Source: Anaerotruncus rubiinfantis (lineage in GTDB: Bacteria; Bacillota; Clostridia; Oscillospirales; Ruminococcaceae). Taken from it: a stretch of DNA of 64,000 bases. A program made the position numbers and the translations under genes. The notes under the pieces were generated by a model that saw nothing but the letters and a program-made list of their open reading frames with translations, searched no databases and had not been told where the DNA came from. Each line of letters opens with the position of its first letter. The first letter of the stretch is position 1. This document shows, piece by piece, positions 34,468-42,580 of this stretch. The stretch spans positions 758,614 to 822,613 of the forward strand of contig NZ_FKLA01000009.1 in the NCBI RefSeq assembly GCF_900078395.1, written 5' to 3'.

Positions 34468-35592
34468 ATGGAACAGGATATCGTCCGTATCGCACAGGAC
34501 GCCATCATGACCTATTACAGCACGGATGACCCGGAAAACAAGGCGTATGCGCTTGCGGTCAACGCGCAGGTTTCGGATGAGGCCCGGCGGATACATAAGG
34601 AATCAACCATCATCGATATGTGCAGCTTCTATCTGGAGGCTGACAACTGGCATCTGCGGGAATCGGGCGTCACAGCCCTCAATCTCACCGTCCCCGGCGT
34701 CTTCGACGGGATGGAACAGGCGCTTTCCAACATGATCTACCACTATGAGGTCATCAAGAACAGTCCGAACCTCTTCGCGCTGATGGAGCGCCCGGACGAT
34801 ATCCGAAATGCCAAGAAAGCGGGCAAGATCGGCGTCATCATCGGCGCGCAGTCCTGCCGCTTCATCGAGCATGCGGATCTCGAATCCGCGTGCGAAGTCT
34901 TTGCAAAAGTCGGCCTGCGCGTCATGCAGATCGGTTACAATATGCGCACCTTTGCCGCGGACGGCTGCCTGTCAGGTACCGACGCGCCGCTGAGCCGGGA
35001 GGGCAAAGTCCTCATCAAGGCAATGGAAAAGGCCGGCATTACCGTCGACTTGAGCCACATCGGCGCGCGCTCCTCGCTCGACGCGATCGAAGCGTGCGAG
35101 AAACCCCCGATCTTCAGCCATTCGAACCCGCTTGAGCTCTTCAAGCATCCGCGAAACATCACCGCCGAGCAGGCAAAGAAATGCGCGGCCAAGGGCGGCG
35201 TCATTGGCGTTTGCTCGTATGTGCCGATCCTGTGGGATGAAAAACATCATCCGAGTATCGAAAATTTTGTCGACGCGATCTCCTATTATGCGGATCTGGT
35301 CGGTATCGACCATGTGGGCATCGGCATCGATTCGAATGCGGAGCCGGCTGCATATGACCGGCATGACACCCGCCATCTGATGCAGCTCGTTTCCCCGAAC
35401 CGGGAGGTCTATCTCGCGGGCGCCGAAGCGGGACTCGGCAAACGGTGCGCTTTCCCGGAAGGGCTTTACAGCCTGGCGAACATTGTCAACATCGTCGAGC
35501 ATATGCTGAAACGCGGTTTTGGCGAAGCGGATGTGAAAAAGGTCATGGGCGAGAACTTCCTGCGGGTTTTTGACCAGACCTGGCGTAAATAA
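34468..35592 (+). CDS. membrane dipeptidase (peptidase M19)
   Basis: A 374-residue zinc dipeptidase of the renal dipeptidase family. Features include GVIIGAQSCRFIE, LRVMQIGYN, GITVDLSHIGARS, PPIFSHSNP and HVGIGIDSNAEP, which supply metal-binding His and Asp/Glu. It lacks a signal peptide, so it acts inside the cell, probably on dipeptides brought in by the Dpp/Opp importer encoded next. The usual HxD metal motif near the N-terminus appears as IIDMCSFY, which departs from the canonical form. Confidence 0.9.
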   Translation: MEQDIVRIAQDAIMTYYSTDDPENKAYALAVNAQVSDEARRIHKESTIIDMCSFYLEADNWHLRESGVTALNLTVPGVFDGMEQALSNMIYHYEVIKNSPNLFALMERPDDIRNAKKAGKIGVIIGAQSCRFIEHADLESACEVFAKVGLRVMQIGYNMRTFAADGCLSGTDAPLSREGKVLIKAMEKAGITVDLSHIGARSSLDAIEACEKPPIFSHSNPLELFKHPRNITAEQAKKCAAKGGVIGVCSYVPILWDEKHHPSIENFVDAISYYADLVGIDHVGIGIDSNAEPAAYDRHDTRHLMQLVSPNREVYLAGAEAGLGKRCAFPEGLYSLANIVNIVEHMLKRGFGEADVKKVMGENFLRVFDQTWRK

Positions 35593-35620
35593 GCGGAAAC
35601 CCCGCCTCTTTTTGACAAAG

Positions 35621-35674
35621 ATGTCCATCCAAGAGGTTGTCCAATTGAACAGCTTTCCGGATGGACATTTTTAT
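35621..35674 (+). terminator. attenuator or partial terminator between dipeptidase and binding protein
   Basis: ATGTCCATCC at 35621-35630 pairs perfectly with GGATGGACAT at 35659-35668 around a structured loop and is followed by TTTTTAT. It may reduce read-through from the dipeptidase gene into the binding protein gene. Confidence 0.55.
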
Positions 35675-35734
35675 ACCCGGAAACTCGGCGTACATCTGTA
35701 CACGACCCAAAAACAGTTTTAGGAGGATTAAAAC

Positions 35735-37303
35735 ATGCGAAATCTGAACACTTTGAAGAAGTGCCTGGCCTGCCTGCTGGCAGTCGTGCTGTGCTTTGGC
35801 ATGGCGTCCTGCTTCGGCCCCAGCTCCGGCTCGAACAGCACGGCGGGGACCGCGTCCGGCGGTGCGTCCGGAGATGCGTCTGCTGTGCGCACCGACGTAA
35901 ACTATGGACTGACCAGTGACATCGCGTCCCTTGACCCGACTTACGCGACCGACCAGATCACCACCATCGTCTACCGCCAGCTCTACGATACGCTGGTCGA
36001 CAAGGACGAAAACGGCAATTGGGTCGGCAAGCTGGCCGAGAGCTGGGAGATTTCCGAGGATGGGAAGACCTATACGTTCCATCTGCGCCAGGATGTCATC
36101 TGCCACGACGGCAGCAAAATGACCTCCAAAGACGTTGCCACCTCGATCAACCGTCTGGTCGAAGCGCCGGCGTTTGGCGCCGCGATGGTCAGCATGATCG
36201 ACTGCACCGAAGTGGACGACTATACCGTCGAAATCCACCTCTCCGCTCCGTATGCCCCGACCCTTGAGGTCCTCTACGGCTTCGGACGCATCAGCAGCGC
36301 GAACACCACCGACTACGACAGCGCGCCGATCGGAACCGGCCCGTATAAATATGTCTCCCGCAACTCGGGTGACAATATCGTTCTGGAGGCTTTTGACCAG
36401 TATTATCTGGGCGAAGCCGCAATCAAGAACCTGACCTTCAAAGTCATCACCGACACCACCACCCAGATCGCCGCCCTGCAGAAGGGTGAGATCGACTTTT
36501 TGACCCACTGCCCGCTGACCGCGAAGGCCACCGTCGAGGATGACGGGAATCTGGTCTGGCAGGAGACGATGTTCCGCGGGAACATCTGGGTCAGTATGCG
36601 TGAAGACAAAGCCCCGTTTGATAATATCCTGGCCCGCCAGGCCGTCCAGTACGCGGTTGATAAGGACGCGATGCTGATCGGAGGTTCCGAAGGCCTCGGA
36701 CAGATCCTGAAAACCATCTATCCGGCAAGCGTCGGCGCTTCTCCGGAGGAGGAATATACCCAGCCGTATACCTATGATGTGGAAAAGGCAAAACAGTATC
36801 TCGACCAGTACAAGGCCGAAACCGGCGTCAGCGATGTGAAGATCTCGATTCTTGCCCCGGATACCGCCATGTACCTCAACCCGGCGATTACCCTCGAGGG
36901 CATGCTGCGCGAGGTCGGATTCGACGTCACCACCGAGCAGATTGACCGCGCCACCTTCTGGGCTTCGCTTTATTCCGGCAACTTCCAGATCGCGGTCAGC
37001 GGAACCTCCTGGCCGGTTGCGGATTCGGATGCGAACTATCTGTATTTCCACAGCACCGCTGGCCAGAACTATTTCGGCGTGAAAGACCCGATCATCGATG
37101 AAAACCTCGAACTGGGCCGCTCCTCCAGCGATGAAAACGAGCGTCGGGAGGCTTATAAGAAGATTCAGGAAGAGATCGACGCGCAGGCCGTCTGCGTGCC
37201 GCTGCTTCAGCCAGCGAACGCCGTCGCTTACAGCGCCAACCTGAAAGGTGTTGACAAGACGAACGATATCTATCAGCACTATGTCTATGACTGGTCCTGG
37301 TAA
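35735..37303 (+). CDS. peptide ABC transporter substrate-binding lipoprotein (family 5)
   Basis: A 522-residue Dpp/OppA-type binding protein. The signal peptide and lipobox (GMASC, Cys 28) are followed by a Gly/Ser-rich linker and the family pattern LTSDIASLDPTYATDQ, LAESWEISEDGKTYTFHLR and NSGDNIVLEAFDQYY. It captures oligopeptides at the cell surface. The ATG is behind TTTTAGGAGG. It is the first gene of a five-gene transporter set. Confidence 0.94.
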   Translation: MRNLNTLKKCLACLLAVVLCFGMASCFGPSSGSNSTAGTASGGASGDASAVRTDVNYGLTSDIASLDPTYATDQITTIVYRQLYDTLVDKDENGNWVGKLAESWEISEDGKTYTFHLRQDVICHDGSKMTSKDVATSINRLVEAPAFGAAMVSMIDCTEVDDYTVEIHLSAPYAPTLEVLYGFGRISSANTTDYDSAPIGTGPYKYVSRNSGDNIVLEAFDQYYLGEAAIKNLTFKVITDTTTQIAALQKGEIDFLTHCPLTAKATVEDDGNLVWQETMFRGNIWVSMREDKAPFDNILARQAVQYAVDKDAMLIGGSEGLGQILKTIYPASVGASPEEEYTQPYTYDVEKAKQYLDQYKAETGVSDVKISILAPDTAMYLNPAITLEGMLREVGFDVTTEQIDRATFWASLYSGNFQIAVSGTSWPVADSDANYLYFHSTAGQNYFGVKDPIIDENLELGRSSSDENERREAYKKIQEEIDAQAVCVPLLQPANAVAYSANLKGVDKTNDIYQHYVYDWSW

Positions 37304-37344
37304 ATCCGGCTCCGGCTCTTTGCAGACAGAATTCTGAACACTTT

Positions 37345-37377
37345 GGATGGAGCCGCATGTTTTTTGCGGCTCCATCC
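37345..37377 (+). promoter_or_regulatory. intercistronic hairpin after peptide-binding gene
   Basis: A perfect 13-bp stem GGATGGAGCCGCA/TGCGGCTCCATCC with a 7-nt loop and no T-tail, just before the permease gene. As at 24155-24210, it likely protects the binding protein mRNA. Confidence 0.65.
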
Positions 37378-37397
37378 TGCATATAAGGGGGAGAACC

Positions 37398-38330
37398 GTG
37401 CTTAAATATATTGCCAAAAGGCTGCTGATCCTGATCCCGGTGCTTCTCGGCGTGTCCTTCCTGGTGTTTGGCATCCTGGCGCTGATGCCGAGCGAGGTCG
37501 CCGCGGTGCAGCTGGGCGTTTCCGCCACCCCGGAGGGGATTGCGCAATGGAATCTGGATCATGGGATGAACGATCCGTTCCTCATTCGGTATTTTAACTA
37601 CATGAAAGACCTGCTGACTGGAAATCCCGGCATCTCCTGGTCCACAAACACGCCGATTGCGGTGGAGTTTGCGCAGCGCATTCCGGCGACGATTTCGCTT
37701 GCCGTGGGCACCATCGTACTGGTCATTCTGATCGGCGTGCCGGTCGGGATTATCTCTGCGGTCAAGCAGTACAGTATTTTCGATAATGTCACCCGTCTGC
37801 TCGCCATGCTGCTCACTTCGATCCCGGCCTTCTGGCTCGGGCTCGTGCTGATTTTGAAATTTTCTCTCGACCTCAACATCTTCCCCGCGACCGGAGGAGG
37901 GTCGATGATGCATTTCATTTTGCCCTGGATCACCTTGTCGGCGGCGATGTCGGCACAGATGATCCGTATGACCCGGTCCACCATGCTGGAGGTCATCCGG
38001 GCGGACTATGTGCAGACCGCGCGTGCCAAAGGCGCGAAACCGATGCGGGTGGTTTTTGTGCATGAGCTGCGCAACGCCCTGCTGCCGATGATCACTGTCG
38101 TCGGCATCATTCTGGGGCAGACGCTGGGCGGCGCGATCGTCACCGAGACGATCTTCGCGCTGCCTGGCGTGGGCACCTACCTTTTGCAGGGCATCAACAA
38201 ATACGATATGCCGGTCGTGATGATCAGCGTGCTGTTTATCGCCGCGATGATTGGGCTCATCAACCTGGTGATCGATATCCTTTATATGTATGTCGATCCG
38301 CGGCTGCGCAGCCAATTTGTCAAGAATTGA
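37398..38330 (+). CDS. peptide ABC transporter permease (DppB/OppB type)
   Basis: A 310-residue permease with six membrane segments: an N-terminal LKYIAKRLLILIPVLLGVSFLVF, the GNPGISWSTNTPIAVEF loop and the EAA region ADYVQTARAKGAKPMRVVFVHELRNALLP. The start is GTG 37398 after GGGGGAGA. It is the first of the paired membrane subunits. Confidence 0.94.
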   Translation: MLKYIAKRLLILIPVLLGVSFLVFGILALMPSEVAAVQLGVSATPEGIAQWNLDHGMNDPFLIRYFNYMKDLLTGNPGISWSTNTPIAVEFAQRIPATISLAVGTIVLVILIGVPVGIISAVKQYSIFDNVTRLLAMLLTSIPAFWLGLVLILKFSLDLNIFPATGGGSMMHFILPWITLSAAMSAQMIRMTRSTMLEVIRADYVQTARAKGAKPMRVVFVHELRNALLPMITVVGIILGQTLGGAIVTETIFALPGVGTYLLQGINKYDMPVVMISVLFIAAMIGLINLVIDILYMYVDPRLRSQFVKN

Positions 38331-38340
38331 GGAGGGCTAT

Positions 38341-39228
38341 ATGAAAAGAAAACAGGAGAACCCCCTCGCCGCCCCGAAACGCAGGGGGCAGTTTGCATCG
38401 ATCTGCCTGCGCTACAAAAAAAATAAGATGGCCATGTTCGGGCTGGTGGTCTTTTTGATCGTGGTCTTTTTCGCGGTTTTTGCGGACGGTTTTGCAAACT
38501 ATGAGACCGATGCGATCAAACAGAATGTCGTCGAGCGCCTGCAGGCGCCGGGCGGTGAGCATCTGTTCGGGACCGACGCTTATGGGCGCGATTTATTCGC
38601 GCGCATCATTTTCGGCGCGCGGCTGTCGCTGATGATTTCGCTTTCGACCGTTACCCTGTCGCTTGTGGTCGGCTGTTTGCTCGGCGCGGTCTGCGCCTAC
38701 TATGGCGGCTGGCTTGACAGCATCGTCATGCGGCTGGTGGACGTCTTTCTGGCAGTCCCGATGACCCTTATGGCGGTCACGGTGGTGGCCGCGCTCGGCA
38801 CCAGCATCCCGAACCTGATCCTTGCGCTGACCATCTCGATGATCCCGCCGTTCGTGCGGATCGTGCGCTCGGCGGTGCTGCAGGTCAAAGGCTCCGACTA
38901 CATAGAGGCGGCTTTCGCCTATGGTTCGAAGGATTTGCGGATTATCTTCTCGCATGTGCTGCCCAACGCCATCGGGCCCATCATCGTGCAGGCGACGCTC
39001 AACCTTGCCTCGGTGCTGCTTTCGGTGGCGGCGCTGGGTTTCATCGGGCTTGGCGTGCCGAGCCCCCAGCCGGAATGGGGAACCATGCTGGCGGAAAGCA
39101 AGTCACAGATGCGGTATTACCCCTACCTCGTCATGATCCCCGGCATCGCGATCGCGGTCACTGTCCTGGCAATCAATCTGATCGGCGACGGCCTGCGTGA
39201 CGCGTTGGATCCCAGACTGAAAAATTGA
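38341..39228 (+). CDS. peptide ABC transporter permease (DppC/OppC type)
   Basis: A 295-residue permease. The DppC N-terminal motif NKMAMFGLVVFLIVVFFAVF, LFGTDAYGRDLFARIIFGAR and the EAA loop GSDYIEAAFAYGSKDLRIIFSHVLPNA are all present. The ATG at 38341 has GAGGAGGG, 10 nt after dppB. It forms a heterodimer with that product. Confidence 0.94.
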   Translation: MKRKQENPLAAPKRRGQFASICLRYKKNKMAMFGLVVFLIVVFFAVFADGFANYETDAIKQNVVERLQAPGGEHLFGTDAYGRDLFARIIFGARLSLMISLSTVTLSLVVGCLLGAVCAYYGGWLDSIVMRLVDVFLAVPMTLMAVTVVAALGTSIPNLILALTISMIPPFVRIVRSAVLQVKGSDYIEAAFAYGSKDLRIIFSHVLPNAIGPIIVQATLNLASVLLSVAALGFIGLGVPSPQPEWGTMLAESKSQMRYYPYLVMIPGIAIAVTVLAINLIGDGLRDALDPRLKN

Positions 39229-39238
39229 GGTGCGGCTG

Positions 39239-40255
39239 ATGGATAATTTACTCGAAATCAAAGATTTACATGTCGAATATAAAACCGACGACGGCCATGT
39301 TTACGCGGTCAACGGAATCGACCTTTCAATTGCCAAGGGCGAGACGCTCGGGCTGGTCGGGGAGACCGGCGCGGGCAAAACCACCACGGCGCTTTCGATT
39401 CTGCGGCTGCTGCCCGACCGGATCGGTTCGATCAAACAGGGAAGTATCTTCTTCGACGGGCAGGATGTCACAAAGCTGAGTGAGCCGCAGATGCGTGAAA
39501 TCCGCGGCAACCGCATCTCGATGATCTTTCAGGATCCAATGACCTCTTTGAATCCGATCCTTCCGGTCGGCCAGCAGATAGAGGAAGCGGTGCTTCTGCA
39601 CACGAATATCTCGAAAGAGGAACGCGGCCGCCGGGTTGACGAGATGCTTGAAGCGGTAGGCCTGCAGCCCTCGCGCAAGAACGAATATCCCCACCAGTTT
39701 TCCGGCGGTATGAAACAGCGGATTGTCATCGCGATCGCGCTGGCCTGCAGCCCGGAACTGCTGCTCGCGGACGAGCCGACCACCGCGCTCGATGTTACCA
39801 TCCAGGCCCAGGTGCTGCACATGATGAACGAGCTCAAGGAAAAGCTTGGCACCAGCATGATCCTGATTACCCATGATCTCGGTGTGGTCGCACAGACCTG
39901 CGACCGGGTCGCGATTATGTATGCGGGCCGGGTTGTGGAGGTCGGTACAGCCAAAGACATCTATGAATCGGAGGAGCACCATCCCTATACGATCGGTCTG
40001 TTCGGTTCGATCCCGGAGATGAACCGGGATGCGCGCCGCCTTAACCCGATTCCCGGCCTGATGCCCGACCCGATGGTGAAACCGGCCGGATGCAGCTTCG
40101 CGGAACGCTGCGCCCATTGTACCGAGCGGTGCAGGACCGAGCAGCCCGGAGCCTACCGGAACGGTTCGCACACGATCAGCTGCTTCCTTTACGACGGCCT
40201 GTGGGAACCGGTCACGGAAGCGGACGAAACAACGGAGGAGGGGGATCATGCCTGA
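39239..40255 (+). CDS. peptide ABC transporter ATPase (DppD/OppD type)
   Basis: A 338-residue ATPase with Walker A GETGAGKTT, signature FSGGMKQRIVIAIAL, Walker B LLLADEPTTALDVT and a C-terminal oligopeptide-transporter domain containing the iron-sulfur-like cysteine cluster in CSFAERCAHCTERC. The ATG at 39239 fits the TTGAGGTG site better than the upstream GTG at 39230. It overlaps the next ATPase by 8 nt. Confidence 0.94.
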   Translation: MDNLLEIKDLHVEYKTDDGHVYAVNGIDLSIAKGETLGLVGETGAGKTTTALSILRLLPDRIGSIKQGSIFFDGQDVTKLSEPQMREIRGNRISMIFQDPMTSLNPILPVGQQIEEAVLLHTNISKEERGRRVDEMLEAVGLQPSRKNEYPHQFSGGMKQRIVIAIALACSPELLLADEPTTALDVTIQAQVLHMMNELKEKLGTSMILITHDLGVVAQTCDRVAIMYAGRVVEVGTAKDIYESEEHHPYTIGLFGSIPEMNRDARRLNPIPGLMPDPMVKPAGCSFAERCAHCTERCRTEQPGAYRNGSHTISCFLYDGLWEPVTEADETTEEGDHA

Positions 40256-41222
40256 AGCGAACACACCGATCATTGAAACACGCGGCCTTGTGAAATATTT
40301 TAGAACCAAGCGCGGCCAACTGCACGCGGTTGATCATGTCAACCTTTCGATCCCGCGCACCAAGACGCTCGGTGTCGTGGGCGAATCGGGCTGTGGTAAA
40401 TCGACCCTCGGCCGCACCATTCTGCGGCTGATCGAACCGACAGGCGGCGAGATCCTCTATAACGGGGAAAATATCGTCGGCTACAGCGCCGAACAGATGC
40501 GCGAGATGCGCAAAAAGATGCAGATTATTTTTCAGGACCCGTACGCGAGCCTCAATCCGCGCAAAACGGTCAGCGACCTGATCGCGGACCCGCTCAAGGT
40601 CTACCATGTCCCCGCGCAGGAGCGGCGGGAGCGGGTATCTCAACTGATGGAGACAGTCGGGCTTGCCGAACGTTTCGCGCAGGCATATCCGCATGAACTG
40701 GACGGCGGCCGCCGCCAGCGCATCGGCATCGCACGGGCGCTTTCGCTGCGGCCCGAGTTCATCGTCTGCGACGAACCGGTTTCGGCCCTTGACGTATCGA
40801 TCCAGGCGCAGATCTTAAACCTGCTGATGGATTTGCAGGAGCAGCGCGGACTCACCTATCTGTTTATCACACACGACCTTTCGGTCGTGCGGCACATTTC
40901 AGATGAGATTCTGGTCATGTATCTTGGCGTGGTGGTCGAACGAGCGCCTTCGAAGGAGCTCTTCGCAAATCCGATGCACCCTTACACCAAGGAACTCATC
41001 AAGGCGATCCCGATTCCGGATCTGAAGCCGGAGCACAAGCTGGTAAATTCCCTGCGCGGCGAGGTTTCCGACCCGATCGAACCGCCAGCACGCTGCCGGT
41101 TCGCACCGCGCTGCAATTACTGCACCGAAAAGTGCATGCACGCGAATCCCGCGCTCAAAGACATGGGCGGCGGACATTTTGTCGCATGCACCTTGTACCA
41201 TGAGGAATCGATCAAGGAATAA
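40248..41222 (+). CDS. peptide ABC transporter ATPase (DppF/OppF type)
   Basis: A 324-residue ATPase. Walker A is GESGCGKST and Walker [15 protein letters not shown]. The signature is [16 protein letters not shown], with LDGG in place of LSGG, a variant also seen in other clostridial peptide ATPases. The C-terminal cysteine cluster is [14 protein letters not shown]. It is the last cargo gene; the stop codon lies about 85 bp from the right att arm. Confidence 0.94.
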   Translation: MPEANTPIIETRGLVKYFRTKRGQLHAVDHVNLSIPRTKTLGVVGESGCGKSTLGRTILRLIEPTGGEILYNGENIVGYSAEQMREMRKKMQIIFQDPYASLNPRKTVSDLIADPLKVYHVPAQERRERVSQLMETVGLAERFAQAYPHELDGGRRQRIGIARALSLRPEFIVCDEPVSALDVSIQAQILNLLMDLQEQRGLTYLFITHDLSVVRHISDEILVMYLGVVVERAPSKELFANPMHPYTKELIKAIPIPDLKPEHKLVNSLRGEVSDPIEPPARCRFAPRCNYCTEKCMHANPALKDMGGGHFVACTLYHEESIKE

Positions 41223-41946
41223 AAGAGAAAGCGCCGCCCGCGGGCGGCGCTTTCTTATGTAGGTTCCTTTCAGACAGGCTTCGCAGGCTGTTTCGTGGAT
41301 ATGGTGCTATTATGACAATGGGGGGTGCCATTGCGGCCCCCATATTGTTCGCGTCGGTGATGCCAAGGTCTTCGATCGTGCCGACGGTAGCGGCGCGGAT
41401 AAACGGCGGGGAATCGCCCTTTTCGAGGACGGCTGCACCGGCCGCTGTGGCGGTCCATTGGGCGGTTGGGGTGCGCTGCCCGCCATATTCAAGCGGGAGG
41501 CGGAACTGACGCTCGGCGGAACAGAAGTGTGAGGAAGTCACCGCCACGCCCTTGGTGATCGCGCCCGCATCGAGAAAGACCGACGCGACTTCGAGCGATT
41601 CCGCCATGGTGGAACAGGCGCCGTAAAGCCCGACAAACGGGATGCCGAGCGAACGCAGGCCGTAGCTGCTGCCGGTGCACTGGTTGAGCAGGTCACCCGC
41701 GAATACACATTCGATGTCGGCGGTGGAGAGCTGCGCCTTTTCGAGCGCTTTGGCCACCACCTGGCTCTGCATCTGGCTTTCGGCTTTTTCCCAGCTGGCC
41801 TGCCCAAAATAAGCGTCGTCGTTGATCACATCGAACGAATCTCCGATGGGGCCTTCCGCTTCCTTTTTGGTGCCGATGGAAGCCGACGCGCGTACACTCG
41901 GCGGGTCATCGAACACGATGGTATATTTTCCTTTTCTCTGAGCCAT
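41212..41946 (-). CDS. spoVAD: 5' part of split spoVAD
   Basis: SpoVAD residues 1-207 plus two bases of codon 208, ending at the CC core (41325-41324) right after NNMGAAMA. It includes QASWEKAESQMQSQVVAKALEKA, ECVFAGDLLNQC and the thiolase-like cysteine in YGACSTMAESL. The frame runs on into element DNA for 36 further codons to a stop at 41212 (ending FSFIP), which would give a 244-residue truncated protein. The ATG at 41946 follows AAGGAGG, 13 nt after spoVAC. The 3' part is at 20053-20458. Confidence 0.93.
   Translation of the reverse strand: MAQRKGKYTIVFDDPPSVRASASIGTKKEAEGPIGDSFDVINDDAYFGQASWEKAESQMQSQVVAKALEKAQLSTADIECVFAGDLLNQCTGSSYGLRSLGIPFVGLYGACSTMAESLEVASVFLDAGAITKGVAVTSSHFCSAERQFRLPLEYGGQRTPTAQWTATAAGAAVLEKGDSPPFIRAATVGTIEDLGITDANNMGAAMAPPIVIIAPYPRNSLRSLSERNLHKKAPPAGGAFSFIP
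41228..41256 (+). terminator. terminator at the end of the Dpp operon and element
   Basis: Perfect stem GAAAGCGCCGCCCG/CGGGCGGCGCTTTC ending in a short T-rich tail. It would insulate spoVAD from rightward element transcription. Confidence 0.8.
41307..41344. other. right attachment site of the spoVAD element
   Basis: Element side: arm CTATTATGACA at 41307-41317 and 6-bp spacer 41318-41323. Core: GG at 41324-41325. Host side: spoVAD codons from 41326. The arm is the exact inverse of the left arm. The host half reads TGCC-N2-TGCG outward from the core, like the other host half at the left end. Confidence 0.85.
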
Positions 41947-41959
41947 CTGACAGCCTCCT

Positions 41960-42403
41960 TTAATACAGTCCGAACAGGTAGATAATGAGTCCGTAAATGA
42001 TGCTTGCCGAGGTGCCGTAGACGATGACCGGCCCGGCAATGATAAACATTTTGGCGCCAAGCCCAAGGATCAGGCCTTCGCTTTTGAATTCCATTGCGGC
42101 ACAGGCCATCGAATTTGCAAAACCGGTGATCGGCACCAGGGTGCCGGCGCCGGCAATTTTTGCGATATCGTCGTAAATATTGAGGCCAGTCAGCAGGACT
42201 GAAAGAAATACAAGGCTCACTGAAGCGGCGGTCGCGGCGACTTCCTTGTCAAGGCCGGCGTTCTGGTAGATCATCACGAAAACCTGACCCAGCATGCAGA
42301 TGAGCCCGCCGAAGAGAAACGCCATCGAAACGTTTTTGAGAAACGGCGAGGGCGGGGAAGCTTTTTTTGCCAGCTTGTCATATTCTTCAGGCGTCATATT
42401 CAT
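41960..42403 (-). CDS. spoVAC: stage V sporulation protein AC
   Basis: A 147-residue membrane protein of the SpoVAC family (FLFGGLICMLGQVFVMIYQNAG, GAGTLVPITGFANSMACAAMEFKSEG). SpoVAC is a mechanosensitive channel component of the SpoVA complex needed for dipicolinic acid uptake into the forespore. It is the first gene of the interrupted operon. As in many clostridia, no spoVAA or spoVAB precedes it. It is divergent from purA; a sporulation promoter could not be recognised with confidence. Confidence 0.94.
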   Translation of the reverse strand: MNMTPEEYDKLAKKASPPSPFLKNVSMAFLFGGLICMLGQVFVMIYQNAGLDKEVAATAASVSLVFLSVLLTGLNIYDDIAKIAGAGTLVPITGFANSMACAAMEFKSEGLILGLGAKMFIIAGPVIVYGTSASIIYGLIIYLFGLY

Positions 42404-42480
42404 ATGGAATCCCCCATTTCATTCTGGATTGTAAAAGTCACATCGATAGGGTTTGCACAAAAATAAATATTATACAGCAG

Positions 42481-42509
42481 TTGCTATTCGACAATGTTTT
42501 TGCTATACT
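42481..42509 (+). promoter_or_regulatory. promoter of purA
   Basis: TTGCTA (42481-42486), a 17-bp spacer and TATACT (42504-42509) with an extended TGC. Confidence 0.7.
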
Positions 42510-42580
42510 AAATGATGGCTTTTTATGGGGCTTGGGAATTTACAGAATTTTTTGTGAAAAATAGACAGGAGGTCTGCAGC

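Larger units (their letters stand above)
20459..41325. mobile_element. 20.87-kb serine-recombinase element interrupting spoVAD
   Basis: The element lies between the two halves of spoVAD, which keep the same orientation, as expected for an insertion. Core-to-core distance is 20,865 bp. At its left end it carries a large serine recombinase and a small possible accessory gene. The rest is cargo: amide-type ABC transporter, acetamidase, two-component system, LacI-SBP regulator, dipeptidase and Dpp/Opp transporter. No capsid, tail, conjugation or replication genes were seen. Attachment sites at both ends have the symmetry expected for a serine integrase. Precise excision would restore spoVAD with no scar. 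Confidence 0.88.

Noticed and set aside
35543..37528. 661-codon open frame antisense to the peptide-binding protein gene
   Set aside because: The sense gene has a lipobox and family motifs. The antisense product has no recognisable domain and results from codon bias.
40680..40760. DppF ATPase as inactive because of LDGG in place of LSGG
   Set aside because: The ELDGGRRQR form is seen in other clostridial peptide ATPases, and all other ATPase motifs are intact.
20490..41222. Prophage or conjugative element
   Set aside because: No capsid, portal, tail, lysis, relaxase, type IV secretion or replication genes are present between the att sites.
20459..41325. Inversion rather than insertion as the cause of the split spoVAD
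   Set aside because: Both halves lie on the minus strand in collinear order. A single inversion would have flipped one of them.
42404..42480. Sigma-G promoter before spoVAC
   Set aside because: I looked for a forespore-type -10 and -35 pair on the minus strand but found no match good enough to report.
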